Below, in pieces: positions 24,215-35,808 of a stretch of 64,000 nucleotides of DNA; the first letter of the stretch is position 1; the number at the start of each line of letters is the position of its first letter. The stretch comes from Eulemur rufifrons (taxonomy: Eukaryota > Chordata > Mammalia > Primates > Lemuridae). The notes beneath the pieces were generated by a model, which was not told where the DNA came from, did no database searches, and saw only the letters and a list, made by a program, of their open reading frames with translations. The stretch is taken from the NCBI RefSeq assembly GCF_041146395.1, contig NC_090983.1, positions 61,821,501 to 61,885,500 of the forward strand. The letters run 5' to 3'. Made by a program: the position numbers and the translations under genes.

Positions 24215-24930
24215 ATAAATAAAGTTTTATTAAAAAGCAGCTGTGCTCATTCATATTGTATTTTCTATGGCTGCTTTCCCAGAACAATGGTAGAGTTAAT
24301 CATTGCCATAGAGACCATATACGGTGTTCATTACCGTACTTCTGCTCAGTGTACTACAAACTGCAGTGATGCATTTTTAACCCAACAAGGGTTTCAGGTG
24401 CTACACATACTGCCGTACTGCAACATTTTATTTTGTCTTTTATAGCAGTGTATAGCCACTGTGACAAAAGAAGAAAAAAGAGAAAGGTGGACTCTGAAAC
24501 TATGTGATTTTAAGGCACAGTGGAGTGCGGATTATTATTTTTTAAAATCAAATTAGATGGCAAAGCATTGCATTTTCTAGCAATGACACTATAACTGTGC
24601 TAAAAGAATACAATGTATATTGGCATCACAAGATTAAGCACTCATCACAATATTCACAACTCACAAGAAAGCAGCAGCAAGAAAAAATTAGAAAATTTAA
24701 AATGAAATGCCACATCAAACAAGAATTTCTTTCTTCACACATATAAAAAATGAAAATGTGTCTGCAACCGAAGTTTTTGAGTGGCTCATTTATTAGCCAA
24801 GCACTGCATAAGTAAGATTGGCAGCAATTTTGTTTTGATGTTTTAAATGAAGATGTCATTTCCTTTCTGCTGGATTTCATTGTTTGTGTGGGAAAGTCAA
24901 ATTTTTTATTACTGTTCCTTTGCAGGTAAT
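24215..24930 (+). pseudogene. Decayed hAT transposon with BED-finger transposase relic (Charlie/Zaphod type)
   Basis: The first part (24215-24350: aataaagttttattaaaaag, atggctgctttcccagaaca, gccatagagaccatatacgg) is a known hAT noncoding segment ('aaataaagttttattggaacacagcc...agagaccgtatgg'). Downstream the + strand carries transposase fragments in three frames: RRKKRKVDSE (24469-24498), FKAQWSADYYF (24509 on), TVLKEYNVYWHHKIKHSSQY (24594 on, within a 50-codon stop-free stretch to 24743), and VAHLLAKH (24781-24804). They keep the order of the hAT family N-terminus: basic start, BED finger with its H-x3-4-H pair, then the 'A..IAK' segment. The cysteine pair of the BED finger is not visible. 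Frameshifts and stops show it is dead. The antisense 106-codon frame over the same bases is a shadow. Confidence 0.75.
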
Positions 24931-24949
24931 ATCTTCTTTTTCTCATGTA

Positions 24950-25440
24950 TTTTTAATAATTTCTCTTTGTTATTGATTCTTAAGTTTTAATGTTATGTTA
25001 GTCAGTGTGATTTTCTTTGTAGGTATCATTCTTAGAGTTAGTAGACCTTCTTGTATCCATTTGGAAAATTTCTACTCAGTATTTCTTGAAATAGTATTTC
25101 TACAACTTTATTGCTTTTCTCCTTTTTGGACACCAACTACATATATGTAGACCCTTTATCAATGACCCAACTTTTTGTATGTTCTTTTATATATATTTTA
25201 CCCTTCTTCCTTTAGTGCTTTATTCTGAATTTTCTGCTTATTTCTATTGCTGTGACTAATCTGCCGTTAAATCCATAGATTGATTTCTTACTTTTAGTTG
25301 TATTTTTTGTTTTGGAATTTCTATTTGATTCCTTATTACAGAATTAGGTTCTGTACGGAAATTCTCCATCTTTTTATCATATTATTTTTTGAACATATTG
25401 GTAACAATATTATTGGCCTCCATTCTCTTTGATGTGTATT
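24950..25440 (-). repeat. Old L1 (L1M/HAL1-like) fragment, antisense
   Basis: Pyrimidine-rich, T-rich sequence with words such as ttctatttgattccttatta, ccatctttttatcatattat and attttctgcttatttctatt. It matches the antisense look of old L1M/HAL1 coding sequence ('tttctatttctctgctgagatttcc'). No intact frame. The family assignment is weak. Confidence 0.45.
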
Positions 25441-27579
25441 GGCAGATGTCTCAAGAAGAAAATGTGATGGTAAACATTAGGAAATTCTTCAGTGAATTTC
25501 CATTTTCTTAGAAAATAGGTTTCCTAAATTCCACTTATCTTGGTTATTTTCCAATGCTCTCAATGCATTCTTTCTGTGTGTGTGTTTGTGTGTGTGTGTG
25601 TGTCTTGCCCGGCTTTTATATTTGTACTCAGGAAGACAAATAATTTGGAAGAAGCTACATCAAAAAACTAGCTCTATTCCTGCCCCATAGTTGGGTTTCA
25701 ATAAACATTTCTCAAGGAGGTAAGTACTATACTAAATTCTGAGTTTTTGCTGAGCATAGAAGCACTCACTTTCAAAGCCACGCAAATGCCAACCTTGCAC
25801 TTGCATGATGCCAGGGGTAAGTTGCTTCCTTAACTTTTGTGCACAAGGTGCCTCACTTAGCTCACCGTTCAGCCCTACCTATGAGGTGGGTAGAACAAAA
25901 TTTGCTCTCGTGATTTTGTAATTGTGGTAAAAGCCATAGAAAGATAACGTGATCTCTAAGGCTGCATTGAAACCTAGAAGACTGATCAAGAGAATAGGAA
26001 ATATGGTCAGGATGCACAACCTTGTGGTCTGAATATAAAGTTTCAAGTAGGATAGTATCAGAAAACCGTGTGAAAAGATCCGATTAAAACCATGTGAGTG
26101 CTTTAGAACAGTGGCAGTGTAAGTATATTTCATGGGCTCCGTCTTCATATATCCAGTATACTCCATGACCTGAAGAAATAGTTTTTTGGTTTCTGGGTGG
26201 TACACATTGATTTTATTGCTTATTGTTGTTGTTGAGCTCTACCACACCAGTCAGGCTTAAACTTGAATTAACAGATGATGCTTAAATTCTGTCCTTAGCT
26301 TGACAAGTCTTAGTTATGAAATCAAACTATTATTGTGTATTCTTTTTTTTTTTTTTTTGTCTTAGCAGATGCTGCAAAAATCTCTACAAAGATAGTAATA
26401 AAGACATTTGCAGAAAGCATGAACAGGAAAAGTCTAAGAGATTCTCTCTACCAGAGTGGGATGTTTCTATTTAAGAATATGGAATAATTTACAGGTGTTC
26501 ATGGGCATGCATTATTGTTGAAACACTTCTCAATTAAGGCATCTGTGGAACTACAGAAAGGTCTGTGTTGAAAATGAGTGCACCTGTTTGCAGCCTGCTA
26601 AAAGATGTATTGAGGATAAGATGCAGTTATCCAACATAGTCCTAAAAGCAGGGATTAGAGAGATTTATCTCTTTCTAGCTTTCTTTTTTCTGTATTCAGC
26701 GTCTTCCTCAGGTGTGAACCAGAAACTTCATTTTGGATCAGTTATTTCATGTAGGAACTAAGGTTGAGTTTAAAGTGCTGTCTCTTAAGTGAAGGTCAGT
26801 GGTTTATCCATTATAGAACCCAACCCCAAATACTTCTAGCAATTAATTATGTCTATATCTGTTTTTATAGAGTAAAAGAATAAAGCAGTGACAGTCAGCA
26901 GTTTTAAGTAATACAAGCTAAAGGTGTTCTATCATTTAAAATGATATATCATTTTGGAAAGAAAATTTAAAAGCTGGTATATGCAATCTAAAATTAAATA
27001 CAGATTTTGAATTTCAGGCTGTGAAGCTAAAAAGATCAAAGGAAACTCTTTACAATACTTTAGAATTTGGTATAATACTTCCCGGGAGGTCATTTACTCC
27101 CATAATTTAGTCTGACTTATTTTGGCTTCAGGTCCATTAAAAATGTGCAGCAAAAAAAGGAGGCCTCTTTTTACTTTAATTTTTAACAGCAACTTGTCAG
27201 TGAAAAAGAAAGATGTCTGAAAGAGGATCATCTATCATAGTCCTAATAGCTTTCAAATCTTCTGACTTTTTGAGTCTGGTTGAGGGAGAAACTTATCTTG
27301 AAATGTCTATATTTTAACTCTTCCCACTGTTCTGTGGAGGAGTATTACATTAGATCTTAAGTATTACTCAAATGAAGTCACCGCCTCCTCTGACACTCAT
27401 GGTTGTTAACCCTTAGCTAAGGAAACTTTAGAGGTCGAAAGGATTCCCTATGTTATTAGTTACAGTTTTTTCTTTTTCTTTTTTTCTTCTGCTCTTTTTA
27501 AATGATTGAGTCCTACGGATGTGAATTCAACTGATCAATGGATAGTTAAATACATAAAAGACAGACACAGGTAAATAAT
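25441..27579. other. Unique noncoding sequence with a (GT)n microsatellite
   Basis: A GT-repeat runs from about 25575 to 25602. A T-run lies at 26343-26359. The antisense 108-codon frame at 25879-26205 is hydrophobic with no family resemblance that I can see. No gene or confident repeat. Confidence 0.5.
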
Positions 27580-27713
27580 TTCTATTTCTTCCTCTTTTTT
27601 TTCTTTTTCTCTTTTTCTTCCTGTCTCCCCTTTTCCTCCTCCCCTTCTCCCCTCCTCTCCATGGCCCTCCTCCTTCTCCTCTCTCTCCCTTTCTCTCTCA
27701 CACACACATAGCA
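27580..27713. repeat. Polypyrimidine/polypurine tract
   Basis: About 130 bp of almost pure C/T on the + strand (ttcctcctccccttctcccc and similar) ending in a short (CA)n. The antisense 64-codon frame of Arg/Glu/Lys/Gly repeats is a by-product of this low complexity, not a protein. Confidence 0.85.
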
Positions 27714-27809
27714 GGAAAGATAAACTCATTTTTTATCAAAGGTTGTATTCTGCAAGGACAACATGGCTGGGAGTCAGAGAAGGAAGGAATCTTGTGTCTT
27801 CCTTGTTAT

Positions 27810-27935
27810 GGTTGTGGGTTTCATTGTGTAAGTTACTTCACTTCTCTAGTCTTCACTTTTCCTTATTTGGAAAACAAAGGAGTTGCATTTGATGAGATTT
27901 GAGGTCTCTTCTAGGCTTTGAATCTATTCTGAGCA
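27810..27935 (+). repeat. MIR3-like SINE fragment
   Basis: The order is gtgtaagttacttcacttct, agtcttcacttttccttatt, a 'aaatgagggg'-like piece, gatgagatttgaggtctctt and ctaggctttgaatctattct. This resembles the MIR3 tail 'gatgacctctaaggtcccttccagctct'. Confidence 0.55.
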
Positions 27936-29059
27936 TGCTCCTTTGAAATACTAGTAATTACTATTTTACAATGACAAATTCTACAGAAAAGTGCTCATAG
28001 TCTCTTGATTTTGGTCCAGAAAACTGGCAGGGAATTGCCTTAATTATACCAATCTAGTTCAACTAATCTTTCTAAACAATTTTCATCAGAGCAGATTTCC
28101 ACACACCCTAAGGATAGTAAGTAAATAGATACCAGCTTGTGGTAAGTGGCTGTCTAGAGTCCTGTGCTGGGAAGTATTGTGAAGCTGGGTCCACAGAGTG
28201 TTGTGAAGTCTCAGCAATGTCTTCCATTAGTGAGGAAGAGGTAAGTGGGGTTCACCTATCACTTATTTGCCATGCCTGACCACCCTCCTTCTCACAATTG
28301 TGGAAAATGCACTACGGACCTTAGCAAAAATCCAGCTTAAATGAAATAGAATATAAGGCATAAACAAGGCTTTTGTAACTATCTTCATACAGACATGCCA
28401 AAGTTGCAACTCTTACAAGTTTACAAGCTTCTGACACTTGTCAGTCTTGAAATGATTATTACCCCAAGAAGTGCATTTATTTATGGTCACCCTGAACACA
28501 CTCATAAAATGGAGGTGTATTTTATTAAATAATCTAGGAACACCCACCTACTGAAATCCTCATACCTTAAACAACTCTACATTAAGCTTTGGGTTAGTAT
28601 CAAAGACAGTTTCTTGACTCACATAAAATAAATTCTGGAATATCTGCACATAAACTTGTTGGCATCTTATGTGCTTCTTGACTCTTGCTGTTGAAAGGTT
28701 CTTACAGGTCAGCCTCTATTGTATTATAATGTACAGAAAGTGAACAACATTAAGAATTATGGAATGTATATTCTTATTCTAGTGGTAAAAATTTTGGTAG
28801 GAAGTTTTAGATATTTTCTACTATGTATATAATAAAAACCAAACAACCACTTGGAGATTTGGCTAACAGTTTTCAGAAATACTTATGATATTTGCTGAAT
28901 AGTTTAAAGTAGGTATTAACTCATTTTGTAATGTGACATAATCTCTTGTATTATGCAGAGAATTTTAGCCAAACCTTATGAAACAATACAAATAATCTGT
29001 TGAGATTTTTGCATTTATTTCTTATGTTGGAAGGTCTTATATCATTTTGTTTTATGTAA
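27936..29059. other. Unique noncoding sequence
   Basis: No gene. Two similar short segments near 28169 and 28198 (attgtgaagctgggtcc and gttgtgaagtctcag) are noted but too short to classify. Confidence 0.5.
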
Positions 29060-29117
29060 TTTAAAACTTACATAAAAATTGCAAACTGCAAGAGTGATTC
29101 AAGGAGCTCCACATACC
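29060..29117 (-). repeat. Old L1M 3' region, antisense (left piece, interrupted by an LTR)
   Basis: The + strand ttacataaaaattgcaaact, then ttcaaggagctccacatacc, corresponds to the antisense L1M 3'UTR 'aaattgcaaaaa...gaattcccatatacc'. The continuation resumes at 29605 after an LTR insertion. Confidence 0.6.
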
Positions 29118-29604
29118 TATGATGGTTAGTTTTATGTGTCAATTTGACTGGGCTAAGGGGTGCCCAGGTACTGGTAAAATATTTTTTCTTGATGTGTCTA
29201 TGAGATTGATTTTGGAAGAGATGAGTATTTGAATTGGTAGCCTAAGTAAAGAAGATCACCCTCACCAATGTGGCAGGTGTCATCCTATCTGTTGAGTGCC
29301 TGAATAGAACAAAATGGCAGAGGAAGGGCAAAGTTGCATCCACAGGCCATCCATCTCCTACTGCCCTTGAACATCAGTTATTCTGGTTCTTGGACCTTCA
29401 GACTCAAACTGGGAATTACACCATTGACTAGCCTGGTTCTCAGGCCTTCAGACTTAGACTGGAAGTACACCATCAGTGTTCCGAAGCTGTAATCTGCAGA
29501 TGGTGGATCATAGGATTTTCATGTGAATCAATCTCACATAATGAATCTCTTTATGTTTCTGTACCCAATTGGTTCTGTTTCTCTGGAGAATCCAAATTAA
29601 TACA
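29118..29604 (+). mobile_element. Solo LTR of an endogenous retrovirus-like element (MLT2/ERVL type)
   Basis: Starts tatgatggttagttttatg, with gtcaatttgactgggctaag, and ends ttggttctgtttctctggag then ttaataca: the diagnostic ends of MLT2-type LTRs. Flanked by atacc (29113-29117) and atacg (29605-29609), a 4-of-5 match to the 5-bp ERVL duplication. An internal tandem module (about 29384-29430 and 29431-29480, both with ggttct...ccttcagact) occurs twice. No retroviral coding sequence is next to it, so it is a recombined solo LTR. Confidence 0.8.
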
Positions 29605-29860
29605 ATACGCTTTACTTATTAAGCAATTTTTAAGTTCTCCTTTCATTTACTTTCTCTCTCCCTCCCTCTTTCTCTCTCCATTTTTTAATGAACCAACTGA
29701 ATATTAGTGAAGATACCATGCCCCCTTTCTGAATACTTAGTTGTATATTTTCTGAGAAAAGGCCATTCTTTTATATAACCACAATATAATGACCAAAATC
29801 AGGAATTTTAACTTTGATATAATATATATAATCTACAGTCCAAATTCAAATTAAATATAT
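29605..29860 (-). repeat. Old L1M 3' region, antisense (right piece)
   Basis: ataccatgccccctttctga, atacttagttgtatattttc, ttatataaccacaatataat, gaccaaaatcaggaatttta and atctacagtccaaattcaaa follow the antisense L1M 3'UTR in order and continue the piece at 29060-29117 across the LTR. Confidence 0.75.
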
Positions 29861-31249
29861 AGCTAATTTGTATTTTGCTGGGAAAGGTTGAGATGATACA
29901 GGAGAGGGATGAGTAAATTACTGCAGCATGTCCTTGAATAGGCAAGAAGAGATATTATTTAGTACACAAATCATGGAGTTGACCTTAATTATGAGAATAG
30001 GCAGGATATATAGGCACATATACTACTGGGTTGATTTACTTGTGATGGGACGTTGGATAGTTCTCCTGTGTTACTTATGTCCACTTAGAGATCTAATAAG
30101 CTGAAACTGAGGAAGGAGAAGGAGGATTAAAGGTTTAAGGAGGAAGAGGAGCGGGTTAGTCATCTATTAGAGTAGGACAACAAATATATTGGGAAAATGT
30201 GCTATGATTGCAGGTAAAATTAAGGATACATTTGAGGTTACTCATAAAGTGCTTATTATGACTGTCTATTTTCTTTCAACTACATTTGGCTGTGTGGGTG
30301 CAGGTACACAGTAAGAGGATAGTTTTATTTAACAAGGGCTGAAGTTTTGACATGGTTGTACAATGAAGCAAGAGAGGGGCAGGGAGTTGAGTGTGTATGC
30401 AAGGGAGTAATGATGAAAACTGACTTTGGATTTAAACTGGATAAGTAGGGATCTGAGGATCTCAGGGAATAAGGGACAGTGAGGAAGGTTGCAGTTGCTG
30501 CAATGACAAGGTCTAGGACTTATTCTAGGAAGTGAGGAATGGTAGATGACAAGACCACTGGAAAGGAAGATGTCACCAGACTTAGAATCCTGAGTTCTGG
30601 AATGATTAATCTATGTGATAATTGAAATTATTACAGGAATAGTGTGAGAAAGCACCAGAGAAGAAAAGTCAGAGAAAAGCTTCCAGGAATTATGAGTGAC
30701 ACAAAGCAATGAGGACTGGTAGTGTGTGGTATAGTCTGATAAGATTCAAAATGTGGGACTTTTACGGAGGACAGATTGGTCTGAAAGCAGTGACGAAGAA
30801 CCTGGGAAGCATTTACTACACCTTCAGGCTCGAAGGTGTGACAGAAGTGGGGAGAAAACATGAAAGGGCCAGAGGTGAAAAAGAGTCCTCTGCAGAGCCA
30901 GGCTTCTGTGAAAGCTTAAAAGGGACGGGATCTGTACTGCATAGGAGTGCCACATCTAAGAAGGCTTCATTCACAGTGTAGAATTCACTGAAAGCTTTGT
31001 ATATTTCGTCTGGCAATTTTCCATCAGCTGGAAGTAAAATGTCTTAAGGAGAAGCACCATTTCCTAACTCGCAAAATGGTGCTATAAGAGCTCAGTAGAA
31101 GTTGAGGATAAGAGATTTGTTGATGATGGACCATAAGTTCCAGAAGGCCCCGAGTAAAAGGATGTTAGAAGTTCAGGGGAGGTGGAGATATGAAGTAAAA
31201 GTAAAAGTGTAGAGCCTTTGAGGATTGACGTCTGGGCATGAGGGATGAC
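29861..31249. other. Unassigned sequence, G/A-biased, possibly old L2
   Basis: No gene. About 30100-31000 is purine-leaning (gaggaaggttgcagttgctg, gacaaggtctaggacttatt) and has the look of antisense L2 5' sequence, but I could not match landmarks in order. The overlapping open frames (66-90 codons) on both strands are unrecognised. Confidence 0.4.
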
Positions 31250-31358
31250 CTTCAGAAATTCTGATTCAATTGATTTTGGGTAGGGTCCAGGCACCAGTAT
31301 TTTTTAAAAGCTCTCAGTGATTCTATTATGCTTCCAGGGCTGAGAACTATTGTTCTAA
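31250..31358 (+). mobile_element. MER5A-like nonautonomous hAT fragment
   Basis: The order ccttcagaaattctgattca, gggtccaggcaccagtattt, taaaagctctcagtgattct and gctgagaactattg matches the MER5A 3' half ('gaatcagaaactctgggggtggggcccagcaatctgtgttttaacaagccctccaggtgattct...gagaaccactg'). Confidence 0.7.
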
Positions 31359-31439
31359 ATACTTTACTTCTATGAAGTTATTTAAACAATTCTTATAAAT
31401 GCCTTTAAGCATTGTATTAAATTCATAATAAGTGACACA

Positions 31440-31916
31440 TACATAATCAGCAGTCCCCAACCTTTTTGGCACCAGGGACCAGTTTCATGGAAGACAATTT
31501 TTCTCCTGCCTGGGGTGTGAGGGTGGGGGGAATGGTTTGGGGATGATTTCAGTGTGTTGCATTTATTGTGCAGTCAAACCTGTCTTCTAATGACAATCTG
31601 TATTTGCGGCCGCTCCCTAGTGTCGCATCACTCCCTCAGCTCCACCTCAGATCATCAAGCATTAGATTCTCTAAGAAACGTGCAACCTAGATCCCTTGCA
31701 TGCACAGTTTACAGTAGGGTTCGAGTTCCTAAGAGAATCTAATGCCCTTGTTGATCTGACAGGAGGCAGAGCTTATGTGGTGATGCGAGCGATGGGGAGA
31801 GGCTGTAAATACAGACTAAGCTTCAGTGGCTCACCCACTGCTCATCTTCTGCCGGGCAGCCCAGTTCCTAATAGGCCACAGAGGTGGGGAGGGGCTTGGG
31901 GACTGTAGTATGTGAT
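31440..31916 (-). mobile_element. MER1-type nonautonomous hAT element, antisense
   Basis: The left end cagcagtccccaacctttttg and right end cttggggactgtag are MER1 termini in the opposite orientation to the copy at 16733. The interior shows ctccacctcagatcatcaag, gcattagattctctaagaaa, tgatctgacaggaggcagag and cagttcctaataggccaca in antisense order. Flanking octamers tacataat (31440-31447) and tatgtgat (31909-31916) match at 5 of 8, all differences being transitions, as expected of a decayed 8-bp TSD. The element contains a CpG-rich gcggccgc at about 31606. About 460 bp. Confidence 0.82.
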
Positions 31917-33204
31917 GTTACATATTTTAAATATTAAGTGAATAAATCACTCAAGCACAGACATAGTTGTTTTTTTTTTTTATCTATCACTGTCATTGTC
32001 AATAGTTCTAAATTAATGCAGACAGTCTTTGTACAATAAGTAGATGCTTCCATGTTCATTCACTGAATAGATCAAATGAAACCTACATGCAGCTGGTCCT
32101 TGGAGACATGTGATGCCATTTAAGATCGTGTGCTTTCACAGTGTAATTCTTGAGTGAAATCATTCTAAAAATAAGCACAAATTTGTTTTGTTACTGATTT
32201 TGTAGATTTTTGGAGACTAATCTGGGATCAAATAAATATTTTAGTTTTAATTTTAGATATAATAGCTAAGTGCCTGTATAAGAGTCTTTGGGAATGAATA
32301 TGTTTCCACACTCTCTATTTTGGTAACCATTGGAATTTACATTTAAGATTTTTAGTTAATTTATGATGCTAGTGATTTAAAATTCAACCATAGATGTTTT
32401 GTTTCCCCACACCTTCATAGTTCTCCTGTCTGCTATGAAAATATCTATTGATTACCTGTGTTATGTTGTTAAACAACCGGGTTTGGAATTTGAACATTAA
32501 GTTTGCACTCTGATCATTATTGACATTGATAAGATAATAATTATCTTCCGATCAAGGTAGACCTGATTTCAGTTTCCTATGATAGTGTAAGACAACAAAA
32601 TCAAAAGACTATACTGTAACGTTAATTTTAAATCTGCAATCTTCTGCACAATTTACTGGGAATTTATCTAAGTTCTACTTTAGTGCTTCACCAATTATCA
32701 TGAAGCTGAGCATTATCTGTCAGAAGTAAACACATTGAAGATGCTGAACTCATTGCTCACAGCTTTTCTTTTACTATAATATTAAGCAAAGGACATAAGA
32801 GATCTAAATGTAGCACATTAGGAAAATATTATCTTCTACAAATACAATGATTTGGATTTATTCCTATTCAGAAGACATGTTGAAAATGCTTTAGGATATT
32901 GTACATTGATTTCTTTCAGTCTGCAGTATCTAATCCCCCCTTTTGGATTGGTACAAGTAGTCAAATCACTCTCAAATCTTCAGGAAATGAAAGGCTAGAT
33001 CGCTAATCACCGCATGCATACTTCACTTTAATATTTCATTCAGCATTGATAGAAGATTATAATGGAAGATATTATGAAAGGGCACCACTACAATTGTACT
33101 CAGTGGGCCATGTGTAATATTTGAAAGTACATCATCTCTGTGGGTACTTTGCAAGTTGCAGTTGTTAGATGAAGAATAAATGTTAAACTAGAGTCTTCTA
33201 GTCA
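31917..33204. other. Unique AT-rich noncoding sequence
   Basis: No gene or confident repeat. T-run at 31970-31981. Confidence 0.5.
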
Positions 33205-33290
33205 TGCAATCAAAAACATTTATTATGTGCCCTCTATGTGCAAAGAGCTGTATTAAGTGTACAGTTTTGTCTCTGCCATTATTCTTAAAC
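33205..33290 (-). repeat. LINE-2 fragment, antisense
   Basis: aaacatttattatgtgccct, ctatgtgcaaagagctgtat and a following 'tctgccct'-like stretch match the antisense L2 'caacaaatatttattgagcacctactatgtgccaggcact' region. Confidence 0.6.
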
Positions 33291-33944
33291 TATGCTCCTG
33301 GTGTGTGTTAAGCAGGGCTGAATGGGTTTTGCCACTAAAATAAAATAAAGGTAATTTTCCCCAGTTTCTAGGAAATAATTAAGTTAGTGCTCAGACTTTC
33401 ATTGGTTTTATTTTTCTCCTGCTAGTTTTCCTTAAATGCTTGATGCCTGCGACTGGTTGTGTACACATGTAGCTTATTTTAAATTGTTTCAAAATTATCA
33501 TTTATTTAAATTTAATACATTTTTATTTTATGTCGTTCTGAAAACAACATCATGATTAACAAGTGTCCTTTCTGTCACAGAAACAAGTTTGAACACCAAT
33601 GTATCTTAGGACTCCTTGGATACAACTATAATTAATTCCTTCAGGTTGTTAAAAATCAGTAGTACAATTGCCTAATATAGAAATATCTAAAATATAATCA
33701 TGTACTTTGAAAGAATTAATGTAGCATTTTAGGAAGTTAAAGTGTGGAAATAGGTTAGATCTCAGGAAGGTTTGGTTTATTTTGTTTTTACTTACATGAT
33801 TTTCTAGGGAATAAAGTTAAATTGTATCTATTATTTTTTAATGCCAATCATTTCCTACAACTACATTAGACTGTCTGTAAATTTAGGCTCCACCTACTAT
33901 ATTAAAACCCTGTTTTATTTTTGTCAAACAGCATTAGCTTAAAA
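33291..33944. other. Unique AT-rich noncoding sequence
   Basis: Nothing recognised. Confidence 0.5.
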
Positions 33945-34190
33945 TTTAATAATAATAGCAAATACTTACTGAACACATACTTTGTGTAAGGTACTATATT
34001 CTGCATACCTTGATTCCTTTAAATCTCACAATCAACCTGTGAAGAAAGTGTTTTCTTACCTCCTTTATTCATATGGAGAAATTGACTTATAAAGGTGAAG
34101 CAAACTCAACCTAGTTTAGACAGATAATATGTGACAGACCAGAGATTTGAACCCAGTCCGTCAGGCTCCAGTTTAAGTTCTTGACAGTTT
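33945..34190 (-). repeat. MIR SINE, antisense, near full length
   Basis: aataataatagcaaatactt, ctgaacacatactttgtgta, aatctcacaatcaacctgtg, tatggagaaattgacttata and gagatttgaacccagtccgt, then caggctccag, follow the antisense MIR consensus from 3' to 5'. Confidence 0.78.
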
Positions 34191-34214
34191 GAGCTATACT
34201 AACACCATTTTTTA

Positions 34215-34760
34215 AAAATTCAAGAGTGTTGTATTATTTAGTATGCCTGTAGTTGCAAGTATCACCCTAACCTAAACTGGTGGCAACAATAAAAACTATT
34301 TACTGGCTCACATAATTAAAATGACTAGAAATAGCACTTGCTTCAGGGAAGGCCTGATTTATTGGTTCAATGATGTCACTAAGAACCCAGTTTCCTTCAG
34401 TCTCGGTGCTGTTTTCCCAAGATGGATGCCAGCAGCGTCAGAGAAAAATGCTTCCTTGTTCACATTCAGCAAGACAAAGAGCGTCTTGGTCTCAGTATTT
34501 CTTGCAAGAGTCTTGAAAACACTGTCAATGAACCAGTTTAAGTTTCTGACTGCCCCTGACTTAATCGTTGTCAGGGAGATGAAATACTCTGTTGGCTTAG
34601 GCTGGATCACATGTGCTTCCCTGATGATGAAGGAGGAAATGATACTCTGGAGTCAACCCACAAGTATATACAGAATATGGTATTCCTATATTCAAGTGTT
34701 AGTGTTAAAAGAGTCATTTACTATGTACTATGCATATAAAATATATATAATCTTGTAAAT
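34215..34760 (+). repeat. Ancient interspersed repeat of uncertain family (contains the longest open frame)
   Basis: The start gtagttgcaagtatcacccta, actatttactggctcacata and ttcagggaaggcctgattta resembles a mammal-wide repeat with 'agttgcaagtaacagaaaccc...aatttattggctcac...ggctggatcc'. I do not know its name. The longest open frame in the window, 145 codons on + (34321-34758), lies almost wholly here, and an 83-codon antisense frame overlaps it. The translated product has no domain, signal peptide or family likeness that I can identify, so I treat it as a chance frame in a repeat. Confidence 0.4.
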
Positions 34761-35808
34761 TATTTATCTATTTCTCTACCATCTTTTTCTCTATCTAGTA
34801 CTTTTCCTTGAGAATTAATTATTGAACTGAGAAAGATGCCATACAAGATGATTTTGGGGGGAAAGAGGTAAACTTAGGAGCATGTACACTAAAATCATCT
34901 TTCCATGTTGCCATAGAAGTAGTAATGACTATTGAAACCAGATTTATCCAGAAGATTTGACTTTGTGGACATTTGGAGCATGGAATAAAATGGAGAAAAT
35001 AGCATTTCATTTAAAATTATTTTTTCAAATTTCACACACTGATGTTGTTATCTATAGTTGTCTCAGGAATAATTTTGTTCTTCGGTACCATTTTTACTTT
35101 GTTTTTTTCACATTCTTTTAGGAAATAAGTACTCTGAGATATAGAGCTCACAGAGACTGTAGTCTGACAAATTTCATTGCCAAGGTTATATTGGCAGCTT
35201 GTGATGTGGAGGAATGGAATTCTTGTCCAAAGGAGATTTACATGGTTCATATTCTTCTATGCTTAAAAAAAAACGCCATAAGAAAAACCCTCCTCTGGAT
35301 TCTCACGTCAAGGCTAAACCATTTACAAAGTACAGTAGTAAACATGCAAGTGGAGAAAGAAAGAAAAAAGATAAGTGACTTCTTTGGTATTGCTGCAGTC
35401 CATAGCATCCTAACTGAAATCATTGCTCACCCATCTCAATGTTGTGATATATGACATAGAGAGTCTTGTTGAACTTAGAAATTATGAAAGAGTAAATGAC
35501 CTTCCTATAATTATGTAGAAAGACTATCTTCTTTATGTCTGATGTTTCTATTTCAAATCAGTTGTGGTGAGTTTTATAGTTTTATACGACAAGAAACAAA
35601 ATTATTCCATTGAATATGCATGTGAATCATTTAATTTTTTTTATTTTCTCCACCTGTCAAAAAAATGTAGTGATATAGTGAAGCCATACAATCTGAAATC
35701 CCCCAGTGGAATATATCTGTTAAAATAACGATGGAGAAAAATGAAAAGAAACAAACATTTCAAATAAAATATTTTTCTTACACTCATATTTTTAAAAATA
35801 AGCTATAT
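34761..35808. other. Unique AT-rich noncoding sequence
   Basis: No gene or confident repeat. Overlapping short frames on both strands are unrecognised. Confidence 0.5.

Noticed and set aside
24626..24946. 106-codon antisense frame
   Set aside because: It is the shadow of the hAT transposase relic on the opposite strand.
25879..26205. 108-codon antisense open frame
   Set aside because: No family resemblance, AT-rich background, no splice or promoter context.
27535..27729. Arg/Glu/Lys-rich antisense frame as a possible basic protein
   Set aside because: Pure by-product of the polypyrimidine tract.
31600..31615. gcggccgc (NotI site) as a CpG island mark
   Set aside because: A single CpG-rich word within a MER1 element that is naturally CpG-rich. 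No surrounding island.
34321..34758. 145-codon open frame on the + strand, the longest in the window
   Set aside because: It lies in an ancient interspersed repeat, overlaps an 83-codon antisense frame, and has no recognisable domain or compositional coding signal. Chance frames of this size are expected in 64 kb.
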